Of a stretch of 64,000 nt of DNA, positions 43,184 to 53,245 are shown in pieces (position 1 is the stretch's first letter; each line of letters starts with the position of its first letter). Origin of the DNA: Anabaena sp. UHCC 0187. Lineage in GTDB: Bacteria > Cyanobacteriota > Cyanobacteriia > Cyanobacteriales > Nostocaceae. Under the pieces are notes generated by a model. That model did not search any database and was not told the DNA's origin. It saw only the letters and a program-made list of their open reading frames with translations. The translations under genes and the position numbers were made by a program. The stretch is from NCBI RefSeq assembly GCF_009712035.1, contig NZ_VILB01000001.1, positions 152,187-216,186 on the forward strand, given 5' to 3'.

Positions 43184-45217
43184 ATGAGTAGCATTATGTC
43201 GGATACGCAATGGCAAAAGGAAATTACATCTTTGAAGAAGGATTTAAACAGTGAACTCCGCACAATAGAACGTGCTTTAGAGATTACGATACCTAACCAT
43301 ATTTGCATTAATAATCTAAAGTCAAAATTAGAACGCTTAGAAGAAATCGAGAAAATACTTAGTATAGATAAATATAGAATTGTTTTTATTGGTACTATTG
43401 GGAAAGGAAAGACTACAGCTATTTGTCATCTTTTTAACTTAATAAGTGAATTTAATGGTTCTAAGACTGTTGGAGGTAAAACTCAGAATGTAACCGAAAC
43501 TAAAGAATTATTAGCAACAGGATCAGGACGAACTACTATATGTGAGGTAGTTCTTAAGGCATCTGAAAAAACCTACATCGAAATAGAGCCTTATACAGTT
43601 GATGAAATGGAAAATATTATCCTTGAATTCTGTGAATATATTGCTAATAAAGATAATCCTGAAGTAGAACTAAAAATATCTATTTCTAAAGAAATAGATA
43701 GAGCTATTAGAAATATAATAGATCTGAAAATAGTCTCTAAAACAGTTACTGATGGTGACAAAAAAAGAAACCAACTAATTGATCAAGCAAAGGCAAAATT
43801 TGAAGAATTAGGATTAGATGGATTTAGAAAATTTGCTTTGAATAATGCCAACCTTGAATCTAGAACTACAACTCGTATTCAATTCGATAATGAAAATAAT
43901 GATGAAAAATTATGGATTAAAGATACCTTTGCTGCCATTAATGCTGTACAGCTAAGAGAATTTGCTATTCCGAGAAAGATATGCCTTTATGTAAGCTATG
44001 ATGTTTTATCTGGTTCAAACTTGTCTCAGTTCCATTCGGTTGTTGATACAAAAGGACTTGATGAAAACCCAATTCGTAAAGACTTACAGAAATATATTGA
44101 GAGTCAGGATACTATCTGTCTCTTTATAACACCTTTCAATGATGCGCCTGAAGCTAATATTCGTAAATTAATAACATATCATCTGGCATCGAAATCTAAA
44201 GATTTTCACCATAGATTTGTAACTTTGGTATTACCCCACAAAAACGAACCTGAAAAAGCAAATGATGGTGATGGTACTTGGGACTTAGGAATTCAAATCA
44301 AGCAAGAAGAGATTCAAACTATATTCAATCATTCAAACTTAGAGTTTTTTCAAGAAAATATCTTGTTCTATGATGCTTTAAGATACTACCGTGATGATAT
44401 AGTCAAGTTAAATAGTGACTTTTACACTAAGGAAGATGTCCAGGCAGATAAAAACGAATTTATCGAATTTATGGCGGGTGTTATAGAACGTAGACGAGAT
44501 AAATTATTAGGTGAAATCAAAAATATTCAAGCAAGCTTTGTAAGAATAAAAAATGGTGATGCTTTGACAGAAACAGAAATTAAGGCAATTGAAAATGCTA
44601 TTCAGAAAATAAAAGATATCAAAGACTTGAGTAAAAGAGTTCCTGCTTTTGTTTATGATAATTTTATTGATGAATATGTTGGATATTATCATACAACTTA
44701 TAAAGCATGGAATACTAAACACGCTATCCATAGGAATTGTGGCTATTATAATCCAAGGAATATAGACATATATTATGATGCAAAGGTTGTTGCTGAGGGA
44801 ATAGATGAGAATGCAATGCTGAAAAAATTTACTAAAGAAGTAAAACAGGAATTAGAAGATATTCTGAATGCTCTTACATCAGCAAATGAATCTTTAAAGA
44901 CTTTTATCCCTGAATTAATCAACCGATTTTATATGTTATATTATAAAGATTTTATAGATGAAGTAGGGACAGAAATGGAAGCAGAACTCAACAGCAAACT
45001 ATCACCTCAAAATGAAGATGCTCCTTTTTGGAATTCTCTAATTGCTGAGAAAGGTAAGCCAAGAGCGAGGGGAGAAAAATATGGAGATAATGTATGTTTG
45101 ATATTTACGCGAGAGCTAGAAAAAGAAACAAACTTAAATGCAGTATTAAAGAGTAAAACAGAATATCATTGGGAAAAATTGATTATTAAAGTCCTAGAAT
45201 TTTTTGGACAGAAATAG
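43184..45217 (+). CDS. Large P-loop GTPase-like protein (possible defence component)
   Basis: This 677-residue protein has an N-terminal coiled-coil-like helix and a P-loop G-T-I-G-K-G-K-T at residues 70-77. A DTKG motif at 288-291 follows a VVDTKGLDENP strand, placed like the DxxG of dynamin-like or TRAFAC GTPases. A conserved-looking TGSGRTTICEV segment lies at 112-122. An N/TKxD guanine-specificity motif is not obvious, so nucleotide choice is uncertain. The C-terminal half is helical. It lies 102 bp upstream of a restriction-nuclease-like gene on the same strand. I do not recognise a named family. Confidence 0.65.
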   Translation: MSSIMSDTQWQKEITSLKKDLNSELRTIERALEITIPNHICINNLKSKLERLEEIEKILSIDKYRIVFIGTIGKGKTTAICHLFNLISEFNGSKTVGGKTQNVTETKELLATGSGRTTICEVVLKASEKTYIEIEPYTVDEMENIILEFCEYIANKDNPEVELKISISKEIDRAIRNIIDLKIVSKTVTDGDKKRNQLIDQAKAKFEELGLDGFRKFALNNANLESRTTTRIQFDNENNDEKLWIKDTFAAINAVQLREFAIPRKICLYVSYDVLSGSNLSQFHSVVDTKGLDENPIRKDLQKYIESQDTICLFITPFNDAPEANIRKLITYHLASKSKDFHHRFVTLVLPHKNEPEKANDGDGTWDLGIQIKQEEIQTIFNHSNLEFFQENILFYDALRYYRDDIVKLNSDFYTKEDVQADKNEFIEFMAGVIERRRDKLLGEIKNIQASFVRIKNGDALTETEIKAIENAIQKIKDIKDLSKRVPAFVYDNFIDEYVGYYHTTYKAWNTKHAIHRNCGYYNPRNIDIYYDAKVVAEGIDENAMLKKFTKEVKQELEDILNALTSANESLKTFIPELINRFYMLYYKDFIDEVGTEMEAELNSKLSPQNEDAPFWNSLIAEKGKPRARGEKYGDNVCLIFTRELEKETNLNAVLKSKTEYHWEKLIIKVLEFFGQK

Positions 45218-45319
45218 ATAATTTCTTAATTGCAGAGTTAATAGACAGTTTAGGACGCAATATCATTATAATTGTGTCCCTAAAAAAATTATCCACTATT
45301 AGTTACTACCAAACAATAT

Positions 45320-46060
45320 ATGACTAATTTACGTAGAGAAATTGAAACCAAACTCAATATATATACAAAAAAATATCAAGAAGAATATATAAAATGTTTG
45401 ATTAGAGGAATAGAAATTCCAATTAAGGTAAGACCAGAAGAGCTAGTTAGACAACTATTTCTTGATTTTATGATCAACGAAAGTGGATTATTTCCAGATT
45501 TGATTAATATCAAAGTTGAGGTAAATAATCATGATGTAGAAATATACAAAAAACCAAAAAATGATAATTTTCAGCCATATCAATCTCCTTTGATGATTAT
45601 AGAAGTAAAACGAGAAGATGCAAATTTAGATAATCATTATAATCAAATTCAAAGATATCTTAAAAAAGCTAGTTGTAACATGGGTATTTTATATAATTAT
45701 CATAAAATTATCGGGTTTATAAAAAAAGATGATAATTTTCAAATTAATGATCTCAATTATCTTAGAGACATCCTACAATTAATTTTTAAAAATAATAACA
45801 ATATTGATAATGATTCATTAGCTTTTAGCCAAGCTCAAAAGGGAGATTTTCAAAGTTTTGTTTATTTTATAAACAAATATGGACAATATACAACTAATAC
45901 AATTATTTTTAAACTTAAATCAAAAGAATACGCTATAGCAGGATATTGTTTTAACATTAAAAATAATAAAGTGCATTATGATGTTTGTGGTAAATATGAT
46001 AAAAAACAGCAAAGTTTCGACTACGAAGATTTTGAAAAGCTAATTTCTATCACCTATTGA
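45320..46060 (+). CDS. HsdR N-terminal-like PD-(D/E)XK nuclease
   Basis: The 246-residue protein follows the type I restriction HsdR N-terminal layout: KVRPEELVRQLFLDFMI (Glu42), Asp72 in NNHDVEIY, Glu95-x-Lys97 in LMIIEVKRED, then a QIQRYLKKA helix with Gln109. These are the residues of an active nuclease core. No helicase domain or methylase follows, so it is not a full HsdR. Its place right after the GTPase-like gene suggests a two-part system. Flanking DNA is markedly AT-rich. Confidence 0.72.
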   Translation: MTNLRREIETKLNIYTKKYQEEYIKCLIRGIEIPIKVRPEELVRQLFLDFMINESGLFPDLINIKVEVNNHDVEIYKKPKNDNFQPYQSPLMIIEVKREDANLDNHYNQIQRYLKKASCNMGILYNYHKIIGFIKKDDNFQINDLNYLRDILQLIFKNNNNIDNDSLAFSQAQKGDFQSFVYFINKYGQYTTNTIIFKLKSKEYAIAGYCFNIKNNKVHYDVCGKYDKKQQSFDYEDFEKLISITY

Positions 46061-46067
46061 TAATATA

Positions 46068-46181
46068 TTAACGAGATTGTAGTTCCTCGGTAAATCTAAA
46101 TAGATAAATATTACCAAATTCACTCATCTTCATACCAGAAGATATTAAAGACGAAGGTTGAACCATTAATTGAGTAGTCAT
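46068..46181 (-). pseudogene. Truncated small antitoxin-like protein
   Basis: An ATG at 46181 opens 37 codons with MTTQLMVQPSSLISSGMK then EFGNIYLFRFTEELQSR and a stop. The FGNIYLFRFTEELQ stretch resembles the start of small cyanobacterial proteins that normally continue with a long acidic helix. Here the frame stops right after it. I read it as a decayed 5' fragment. Confidence 0.45.
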
Positions 46182-46255
46182 TGTGTGTTCACAGTGTCTT
46201 TATTTGTATTATCTCATAAAAAATCCTGAAAATCCTTAAATCCTGGACATCCTGA

Positions 46256-46284
46256 TATGGCTAACGCCACGCTTCGCTATCAGA
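46256..46284. repeat. GGCTAACGCCACGC repeat
   Basis: The short sequence ATGGCTAACGCCACGCTTCG followed by CTATCAGAC is a common small dispersed repeat in cyanobacteria. A near copy is at about 11898-11925 upstream of the halogenase gene. Confidence 0.6.
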
Positions 46285-46298
46285 CAAAAAAATATACT

Positions 46299-46847
46299 TT
46301 ATAACTCATCCTTTCCCAACCGCAGACAAGAACATTTTTGCAAAAAACTGGCTGCTTTTTGATCAGCATCTGGATTATTAAGATGTATTGGTGTTGGTCG
46401 AATAATCCCATTAAATAAATCATCTAAACCGTAGGGAGTAAAAAATTGCCATTCTCCCTGTTTAGTCATGCGAACCCCTACAGCAGTCGCCGTATGTAAC
46501 CAATTTGTAATCCCATCTTCTGTACTATTAAAAATCATATTTCCAGCCCGCCAATTTCCAAAACTAGCTTGATTTTTGACATCAAACTCCTGTTCAGGAA
46601 ATTGTGTTTTTAAAGTAGACTTAGCAAATAATTCTTGTTCACGATTTCCGAAATGATCAAAGAAAGCAATATCAAAATCTTTAATAAATAAATCACATTC
46701 TTGCCCAAACAGAGAACGCCAAACAGTGTTTCTGACTGCACCCCCAGCCAACCACCAGTTAGGTAAATCGAGTTGGGCTATTGCAGGTAAGACGGTGGCA
46801 ATAATAGAATTAGAGAGAATAATTTGTAGTTGTGTATTATTATTCAT
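46299..46847 (-). CDS. Nucleotidyltransferase-fold family protein
   Basis: From the ATG at 46847 (a longer frame reaches 46925 but its N-terminus is atypical) the protein has 182 residues. It has WWLAGGAVRNTVWRSLFG then DFDIAFFDHFGNREQEL, the GG-x-R and DxD-like features of the nucleotidyltransferase-like family (DUF925). The end, HLNNPDADQKAASFLQKC, matches this family. Activity is unproven. Confidence 0.8.
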   Translation of the reverse strand: MNNNTQLQIILSNSIIATVLPAIAQLDLPNWWLAGGAVRNTVWRSLFGQECDLFIKDFDIAFFDHFGNREQELFAKSTLKTQFPEQEFDVKNQASFGNWRAGNMIFNSTEDGITNWLHTATAVGVRMTKQGEWQFFTPYGLDDLFNGIIRPTPIHLNNPDADQKAASFLQKCSCLRLGKDEL

Positions 46848-46867
46848 AATGTATAATTTAGAGGAGC

Positions 46868-46987
46868 ATGAATAATATGACCATAGATAATAATACTTTG
46901 GATTTAGTGACTGGAGGATTAGCAATGATTATTTTGGTAGGTGGGATGTTAATGATGTTTACCACCATTTTCAGCACTAAAAAATAA
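46868..46987 (+). CDS. Small single-span membrane protein
   Basis: A 36-39-residue frame (ATG 46868 or 46877) follows a strong GAGGAG ribosome site; the spacing favours ATG 46877. The peptide has one transmembrane helix (LAMIILVGGMLMMFTTIF) with a short acidic N-terminus and a basic end (STKK). A perfect terminator hairpin follows its stop after about 9 bp. These signs support a real gene. Its size and shape recall small subunits of thylakoid complexes, but I cannot identify it. Confidence 0.65.
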   Translation: MNNMTIDNNTLDLVTGGLAMIILVGGMLMMFTTIFSTKK

Positions 46988-46996
46988 TCAATTACC

Positions 46997-47015
46997 TCAC
47001 CCAGTTTGGCTGGGT
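46997..47015 (+). terminator. CACCCAG/CTGGGTG hairpin
   Basis: CACCCAG-TTTGG-CTGGGTG forms a perfect 7-bp GC-rich stem directly after the small membrane protein gene and before the convergent CbiQ-like gene. It probably terminates both. Confidence 0.7.
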
Positions 47016-47030
47016 GATCAATAATATCAG

Positions 47031-47960
47031 TTAAGAAACATCAGCACCAAAAGCTATCCTAATTACCCAAAATATCATTAAAGTGGCGATCGCTAACCAA
47101 TCCCCTGTTATTAACTTTAACTCTTGCCATTTAACTCGATGTTCATTAGGACTAGTAAAACCCCTTACCATCATTGCATTTGCCATTTGTTCAGCCCGCA
47201 ACAGGAGATTTTCTAATAATCTCTCAGTCACAATTAACCAAACTTTTGCCCCTCCTTTTAATCCTAGCTTTTTCCAATTAATTGCCCTAGTCATCACCGA
47301 ACGCACTAGGTTTTGGATTTCTTCTAAAACAAGGGGAATAAACCGCAAGGATAAAGTTAGAGTCAGGGTAATTTCTGTAACGGGAATATTGAACCTTCGT
47401 AGAGGCTGCATTAAACTTTCCAGACCAGAAGTAATTTCTTCCGGTGCGGTGGTGAGTAAATATAAATTAGTGCTGTAGATTAATGTAAAAACTATTGTAC
47501 TCAAGCTAATTGCCAAATCCAAAGAACGGCGATTTACTTTGACAAATCCTTTCTGAAATAGCACATAGCTATATTTTTTATGACTATCTGCTAATGCGGT
47601 CGTAACTTGGATCTTTTTATCAGTTATTGGTTGGGTGAGGATTTGTTCATTTGCAGGTAAGCGGGGATGATAACTTACACCTAATCCATCAGGACTAATT
47701 GCGCCAATGACTAATACCATAAATGATAGTATCAATAACCAGCCCATTTGTTGTCGCCATACTCGCAGAGGAATTCTGGCAAATACAGTAAAAGTAATTA
47801 GCAGTAATACCAGTAATACCCGCCAATAGTTGTTAGCAACAACATAGCTACTTAGAAAGCTCAGTAACCAAAATAACTTAACTCGCGGATCGAGTTTGTG
47901 TAACCAAGTTTGCGGTTCTTCTAAGTAAAGTCCGAGGGGGAGCGATCGCAATAAATCCAT
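47031..47960 (-). CDS. Energy-coupling factor transporter T component (EcfT/CbiQ)
   Basis: The 309-residue protein has the EcfT pattern: LHKLDPRVKLFWLLSFLSS at the start, several transmembrane segments, and coupling helices with A-R-G-like motifs (RAINWKKLGL and AEQMANAMMVRGFTSP). EcfT joins vitamin- or metal-binding S components to the ATPases of ECF transporters. There is an unusual loop of about 60 residues between segments (about 100-140). The gene is downstream of der on the same strand, a pairing I have seen in cyanobacteria. The substrate is unknown. Confidence 0.85.
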   Translation of the reverse strand: MDLLRSLPLGLYLEEPQTWLHKLDPRVKLFWLLSFLSSYVVANNYWRVLLVLLLITFTVFARIPLRVWRQQMGWLLILSFMVLVIGAISPDGLGVSYHPRLPANEQILTQPITDKKIQVTTALADSHKKYSYVLFQKGFVKVNRRSLDLAISLSTIVFTLIYSTNLYLLTTAPEEITSGLESLMQPLRRFNIPVTEITLTLTLSLRFIPLVLEEIQNLVRSVMTRAINWKKLGLKGGAKVWLIVTERLLENLLLRAEQMANAMMVRGFTSPNEHRVKWQELKLITGDWLAIATLMIFWVIRIAFGADVS

Positions 47961-48128
47961 ATTTTGTTAGTTGTCAAACAATTTTGGATTTTAGATTTTA
48001 GATTTTAGATTGGGAAAGAGATTTTCAATTTAATCACTCCATACAATCCAGGCAATATTATTCATGTGTAAATTTTGAATCATTCCATCCAAAATCCAAA
48101 ATTTAAAATCTAAAATTCCATCAGTTTC
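47961..48128. repeat. TTTTAGATT simple repeats between der and ecfT
   Basis: Three tandem TTTTAGA units at about 47990-48010 and an inverted relative near 48090-48117 (CCAAAATTTAAAATCTAAAA) flank the intergenic region. They could pair as a hairpin. No gene is seen. Confidence 0.55.
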
Positions 48129-49493
48129 CTATTTTACACGAGTAGCTCGGTTTGGTCCGCCAATTTCCATGTCTCGAACTTTCTTACTGCGCCAAAATAG
48201 CCGAATGGGTGTACCTTGAAAACCTAACTGTTTGCGGAATTGGCGTTCAATGTAACGGCGATAGTTGTCATTAAAGCGGGTATTGTCATTAACGAACAGC
48301 GCGATAGAAGGAGGCTGACTACTCACCTGAGTACCATAGTAAATCTTACCCTGACGACCGCCCCGTGATGTCGGTGGTGAATGCCAACTGATAGCATCTT
48401 CGAGGACTTCATTAATGACTGATGTACTCACACGGCGTTTGTGTGCCTCAGCCGCTGTATTTACCAATTCTAAAATCTTTTCTACCCGTTGTCCCGTAAC
48501 AGCACTCACATAAATGGTATCTGCCCATTCTGTAAAGTGTAAGCGTGATTCTAATTCTTTTGCATGATCATAGATGGTATACGAGTCTTTCTCGACAGCA
48601 TCCCACTTATTAACGACAATAACACAAGCGCGACCTTCTTCTAAAACGCGACCTGCTAATTTTTGATCCTGTTCAGTTACGCCATCTACGGCATCAATCA
48701 CTAATAAAACCACATCAGAGCGGCGAATAGCTTTGAAAGCGCGGTTAATACTGAAAAATTCCGTACCGTATTCGATATGTTTCTTTTTGCGAATACCAGC
48801 AGTATCAATTAACCTATAGGTTTGATCACCTCGTTCAACTACTGTATCAATTGTATCTCTAGTTGTTCCAGAGATAGGACTGACAATAGCTCTATATTCA
48901 CCAACAAAAGCATTGAGTAGGCTGGATTTGCCCACATTTGGTCTGCCAATAATGGCAACTTTAATTTCCTTATTTTCCTCTTCTTCTACTATCAGAGGAA
49001 TGTGATTCATTAACTCATCCAGGATTTCCCCTGTCCCACTACCATGAATCGCGGAAATGGGGAAAGGTTCACCTAGTCCCAATTCCCAAAACTCAGCGGC
49101 TTGAATCACCCCTTGATCTGGAGATTCACATTTATTCACAGCCAGTAATACGGGTACTGGTTGTTGACGTAACCATTCAGAAATTTCTTCATCTGCGGGC
49201 ATCAAACCAGCTTGTCCATCCACAACAAAAATAGCAGCACAAGCTTCTGAAAGTGCTGTTAACGCCTGTTGGCGAATCATGGGGAGAAATTCGGTGTCAT
49301 CGTTAAAAACTAAGCCACCTGTGTCCACTACGACAAATTCCCGATCATTCCAAAAAGCTGGACGATAGGTGCGATCGCGTGTTACCCCTGGTTCATCGTG
49401 GACTATCGCCGTTTGATCTCCGGCAAGACGATTCACAAAGGTAGATTTGCCCACATTGGGGCGACCGATAATTGCAACAATTGGCAATGCCAT
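48129..49493 (-). CDS. der: Ribosome biogenesis GTPase Der
   Basis: The 454-residue protein has two GTPase domains, each with full motifs: [18 protein letters not shown] and NKCE in the first; [18 protein letters not shown] and NKWD in the second. A KH-like C-terminal domain ends it ([14 protein letters not shown]). Der binds the 50S subunit and is essential for its assembly. Length is normal. Confidence 0.96.
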   Translation of the reverse strand: MALPIVAIIGRPNVGKSTFVNRLAGDQTAIVHDEPGVTRDRTYRPAFWNDREFVVVDTGGLVFNDDTEFLPMIRQQALTALSEACAAIFVVDGQAGLMPADEEISEWLRQQPVPVLLAVNKCESPDQGVIQAAEFWELGLGEPFPISAIHGSGTGEILDELMNHIPLIVEEEENKEIKVAIIGRPNVGKSSLLNAFVGEYRAIVSPISGTTRDTIDTVVERGDQTYRLIDTAGIRKKKHIEYGTEFFSINRAFKAIRRSDVVLLVIDAVDGVTEQDQKLAGRVLEEGRACVIVVNKWDAVEKDSYTIYDHAKELESRLHFTEWADTIYVSAVTGQRVEKILELVNTAAEAHKRRVSTSVINEVLEDAISWHSPPTSRGGRQGKIYYGTQVSSQPPSIALFVNDNTRFNDNYRRYIERQFRKQLGFQGTPIRLFWRSKKVRDMEIGGPNRATRVK

Positions 49494-49658
49494 AAACTAG
49501 AGTTCTTTAGTGCTGAGTGTGTAGGTGTGCTGAGTTTTGTCTCTACGTTCTTCACCCAGCACTGTTTTAGAGAACTACTAATTATATCATACTTTTTGTC
49601 AATTGTCAGTTGTCATTCGTCAGTGGTAATAATTCTTTCCCCTGCTCCCCATCCCCTT

Positions 49659-50402
49659 TCACTCAACTATTGTAGCGATAGTTTCCTCAATGCCAGGAGA
49701 TACACTAGGCAATTCTAGACAATATCCCGCACCGTACACCGTCTTAATGTAGCGTGGATGGCGAGGGTCAGGTTCAAGTTTAGTCCTTAAGTGACGAATA
49801 TGCACCCGAATAGTTTCAATGTCATCATCAGGATCATAACCCCAAACTTCTCTGAGGATTTCGCTGGGGGAAACGGTTTGTCCATGACGTTGTAGGAGAC
49901 AGTGAAGTAACTCAAACTCTAAATGAGTCAGTTTCACAGTTGCTTTGAACCAGATAGCCTCAAATCTTTCGGGAACGAGGGTAATAGGTCCATAGTTGAG
50001 AATTTCGCTATGTTTTGCAGCTTGGGGAATCCGGTCAGTGCGTCGCAACAAAGCCCGAACTCGTGCCAATAATTCTTCTAACTCAAAGGGTTTGGTCAGG
50101 TAATCATCTGCACCAGCATTGAATCCTTCTACCTTGTTTTGAGTTTGGCTTAAAGCAGTTAACATTAATACAGGAATCTCGGAAGTGCGTTCATCCCGAC
50201 GTAAGCGTTGACAAACTGTAAACCCATCTACTCTAGGTAACATCAGATCGAGCATAATTAAGTCGGGTTGTAGCTGGAGAGCCAGCGCCTGACCTTTAAT
50301 GCCATCTTCAGCTTGACTAACATCGTAGCCCGCCATTTCCAAGTTGACGGCAACAAGTTCTGAAATCGCTGGGTCATCGTCTATGACAAGAATCCTCGGC
50401 AT
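49659..50402 (-). CDS. rpaA: Response regulator RpaA
   Basis: The 247-residue OmpR-type regulator has an N-terminal receiver (IDDD, phospho-Asp52 in IMLDLMLP, Lys in YLTKPF) and a C-terminal winged helix ([20 protein letters not shown] and [16 protein letters not shown]). The sequence closely matches RpaA. RpaA is the output regulator of the circadian clock (partner of SasA) and of phycobilisome energy distribution. Confidence 0.9.
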   Translation of the reverse strand: MPRILVIDDDPAISELVAVNLEMAGYDVSQAEDGIKGQALALQLQPDLIMLDLMLPRVDGFTVCQRLRRDERTSEIPVLMLTALSQTQNKVEGFNAGADDYLTKPFELEELLARVRALLRRTDRIPQAAKHSEILNYGPITLVPERFEAIWFKATVKLTHLEFELLHCLLQRHGQTVSPSEILREVWGYDPDDDIETIRVHIRHLRTKLEPDPRHPRYIKTVYGAGYCLELPSVSPGIEETIATIVE

Positions 50403-50633
50403 TCTTAAAAATTATAACTACTTTATTTAAGGATAATTGACGCTCCCCCGACTGCCAAAATTTCGCTACGCTGATTCTGGAGAAAAGCTGAGGGATGATT
50501 AGATTATCAAGCAAACCGTAAACCTTCGTTTTCCTCGATATATAAAAAGATTACCACCTCAATTGTAAAAAATATGTTAAATCTAATATAAATATTAAAA
50601 TCAAATAATTGTAAAATTCACTATTCTAGTCTT

Positions 50634-51707
50634 ATGTATAAATACGAATATTTACCGCCCTATTTCTTGCAAAATGGCGTGACTATGACAACTTATACAG
50701 CTTTGTGGGCTAATCGTAATTGGGAGAGCAAAATTACTCACCCAGAACCAAAATATCACGAAGTCATCTTCACTGGTGGTCAAGGTGTGCCAATTTTTGG
50801 TCAGGTTGCTATTCCCCCCAATGCCCATAGTACGATTGTTGGGACTTATGGCATTACTGGAGAATTAGACCAGCAATGGTTTTTGCGAATTTTGGGACGG
50901 AAGGCTTATGCCCAAGGCTATGCTGTGGTGTTATTTGATTGGCGGGCGCATGGTAAAACCGCAGAACTATCGCCAACATTGACTTCTGATGGTTTGTATG
51001 AAGGAGAAGATTTTGTCAAAATTGCGGAAACTGCGGCAAAAATGGGTTGTCCGTCACCATTTTGGTTTACGGGCTATTCTTTAGGGGGACAATTGGCCTT
51101 GTGGGGAGTGAAAGCCGCAGCGGATTTAGCACCCAAAGATATTGATATTGCTGGTGGGGCGGTGATTTGCCCAAGTTTGGATTCCTTGCGGTCACTGACT
51201 TATTTAGTTACGCACCCATTTGGTAAATATATTGAATCTCGCATTGCCAAGGAATTGAAAAAACTAGCTTGGAAAATCCATGCTGCTTATCCTGAATCTA
51301 TTCAACCGGAAGCTATTGAAAGGGCTAATAGTATTTGGGGATTTGATGAAGAACTGGTGATTGAACGTTTGGGTTTTGCCACCGTCGCTGATTATTATCA
51401 AGCCAGCAGTGGGTTAGAATTATTACCTAAATTATCCAAACCCACCTTAATATTATATGCTGCCGATGACCCCTTATTTGATCCGGCGATTATTCCTGAT
51501 TTAGAAGCCGCTGCTACGAAAAACCCTGACATAGATTTATTACTGACTCGCTACGGTGGCCATGTTGGTTACGTGAGTAGCAAAAAATGTCAAAATCAAT
51601 ATGAAGATCCTGATCAATGGTGGGCTTGGAATCGTGTTTTAGAGTGGATAGAAACAAGACGTAGCCAAAATATTGAACAGGTTTCTCTACAAAAAAGTAA
51701 AGTTTAA
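50634..51707 (+). CDS. Alpha/beta hydrolase
   Basis: The 357-residue frame probably starts at the internal ATG 50685 (MTTYTALWANRNWESK). It has the nucleophile elbow GYSLGG, an early VVLFDWRAHGKTAE and the acid/His region (YAADDPLFDP, RYGGHVGYVS). The layout resembles YheT-like hydrolases. Its stop codon is only 3 bp before the phosphopantetheinyl transferase frame, so the two are probably an operon. The substrate is unknown. Confidence 0.85.
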   Translation: MYKYEYLPPYFLQNGVTMTTYTALWANRNWESKITHPEPKYHEVIFTGGQGVPIFGQVAIPPNAHSTIVGTYGITGELDQQWFLRILGRKAYAQGYAVVLFDWRAHGKTAELSPTLTSDGLYEGEDFVKIAETAAKMGCPSPFWFTGYSLGGQLALWGVKAAADLAPKDIDIAGGAVICPSLDSLRSLTYLVTHPFGKYIESRIAKELKKLAWKIHAAYPESIQPEAIERANSIWGFDEELVIERLGFATVADYYQASSGLELLPKLSKPTLILYAADDPLFDPAIIPDLEAAATKNPDIDLLLTRYGGHVGYVSSKKCQNQYEDPDQWWAWNRVLEWIETRRSQNIEQVSLQKSKV

Positions 51708-51710
51708 TTA

Positions 51711-52433
51711 TTGGCAACTGTGTTTAATTATAATTGGCTACCTGCACCCAAAAACTTAATTTTATCATCTGATGATGTGCATATCTGGCGGATTAATCTA
51801 AATCAGTCAGAATCACAATTACAATCTTTTCGGGAAACTTTATCTAGTGATGAAATTGCTCGCGCTGAAAGGTTTTATTTTCCTGAACATCGGCAAAGAT
51901 TTATTGCCGGACGTGGCACTCTCCGCGCAATTTTAGGGCAATATTTGGGTATTAATCCTAAACAAGTAGAATTTGAATATCAGCCCCGTGGTAAGCCTTT
52001 TTTAGCGGCTAAATTTGCTGACAAAGGATTATTATTTAATTTATCTCACTCCCAAAATTTGGCTTTGTGTGGGGTAAGTTATCAAAATAAAATTGGTGTG
52101 GATTTAGAATATATTCGCACAATGTCGGATTTGGAAAGTCTGGCAAAACGGTTTTTTTCATTCAGAGAATATGAACATCTGCGACTATTTTCTTCCGACG
52201 AACAACAACAAATATTTTTTCGTTATTGGACTTGCAAAGAAGCTTATGTAAAAGCTACAGGAGATGGTTTGGTGCAGTTAGAAGAAATTGAAATATCTTT
52301 AAGACCAAATCAACCCAGTCAATTACTTATATCAGGAGATTGGAGTTTAAGGGAATTAACCCCAGCGGAAAACTTTGCGGCTGCGGTTGTAGTGGCAGGT
52401 AGGAATATTAATTTGGATTGTTGGGAATATTGA
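51711..52433 (+). CDS. Sfp-type 4'-phosphopantetheinyl transferase
   Basis: The 240-residue protein starts at TTG 51711. It has RFIAGRGTLRAILGQYLG, the substrate stretch PRGKPFLA, LLFNLSHSQNLALCGV, GVDLE (Asp131, Glu133) and WTCKEAYVKATGDGL. This is the complete Sfp signature. It loads the phosphopantetheine arm of carrier proteins of fatty-acid, polyketide or peptide synthases. In heterocystous species a relative (HetI) serves glycolipid synthesis; I do not assign that name here. Confidence 0.9.
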   Translation: MATVFNYNWLPAPKNLILSSDDVHIWRINLNQSESQLQSFRETLSSDEIARAERFYFPEHRQRFIAGRGTLRAILGQYLGINPKQVEFEYQPRGKPFLAAKFADKGLLFNLSHSQNLALCGVSYQNKIGVDLEYIRTMSDLESLAKRFFSFREYEHLRLFSSDEQQQIFFRYWTCKEAYVKATGDGLVQLEEIEISLRPNQPSQLLISGDWSLRELTPAENFAAAVVVAGRNINLDCWEY

Positions 52434-52525
52434 TAAAAATATATATTTCCTGAGCTTTGTAAGTTGTTAAATTCATGATTACGAAGTAAAATAAAATTAA
52501 TTGTAAATTGCAAGGAGTGGAAAAG

Positions 52526-53161
52526 ATGTTGTTAGAATTAAAGCGCATCCACGTACCACCAGGACAAACAGTTATATTGCAAGATGTCACCTGGGAAGAA
52601 TTAGAAACAATTCTTGAAGAATTAGGAGAACATCGTGCAGCGCGAATTGCTTATGACAGGGGAATATTAGAAATTATAAATCCTTTACCAGAACATCAAT
52701 TTGATAAAGAAATTATTAGTGATTTAGTTAAGGCTTTATTAGAAGAATTAGATATTGAGTTTAGATGTCTTGGTTCTACCACATTTAAAAATCAATTTAT
52801 GGAGAAAGGGATAGAACCTGATCAATGTTTTTATATTAAAAATGAAGCTTTTATTCGGGGAAAAAAGCGATTAGATTTAACAATAGATCCTCCTCCAGAT
52901 TTAGCCTTAGAAATTGATATTACTTCCCGCACTCATGCAAATATTTATCAAGCCTTGAAAGTTCGAGAACTGTGGCGGTTTGAGAATGGTAATTTAAGAA
53001 TAAATATTTTACAAGATGGGAATTATCTAGAGTCGCAGTCAAGTTTGAATTTTCCTACATTACCTTTAATTGAAGTAATTCCCCAATATCTTGAGCAAAG
53101 TAAAACCGCAGGAAGAAATGCGACACTTAAAGCTTTTAGAAATTGGGTAAAACAGCAATAG
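52526..53161 (+). CDS. Uma2-family PD-(D/E)XK endonuclease-like protein
   Basis: From ATG 52526 (with GGAGTGG upstream) the protein has about 211 residues. It shows the Uma2 layout: VTWEELETILEELGEH at the start, YDRGILEIINPLPEHQ, IEPDQCFYI, LDLTIDPPPDLALEIDITS (the nuclease core D and E-x-D) and LWRFENGNLRIN. Uma2 proteins are highly multicopy in cyanobacteria. Their role is not settled. Confidence 0.88.
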   Translation: MLLELKRIHVPPGQTVILQDVTWEELETILEELGEHRAARIAYDRGILEIINPLPEHQFDKEIISDLVKALLEELDIEFRCLGSTTFKNQFMEKGIEPDQCFYIKNEAFIRGKKRLDLTIDPPPDLALEIDITSRTHANIYQALKVRELWRFENGNLRINILQDGNYLESQSSLNFPTLPLIEVIPQYLEQSKTAGRNATLKAFRNWVKQQ

Positions 53162-53245
53162 TTATCCTCTGAGTCTAAATAAATGATCACAACAAATGAT
53201 CTTATCCTTTATAATTTAAGAATATTATCTTGTTAAAAAGTAGCT

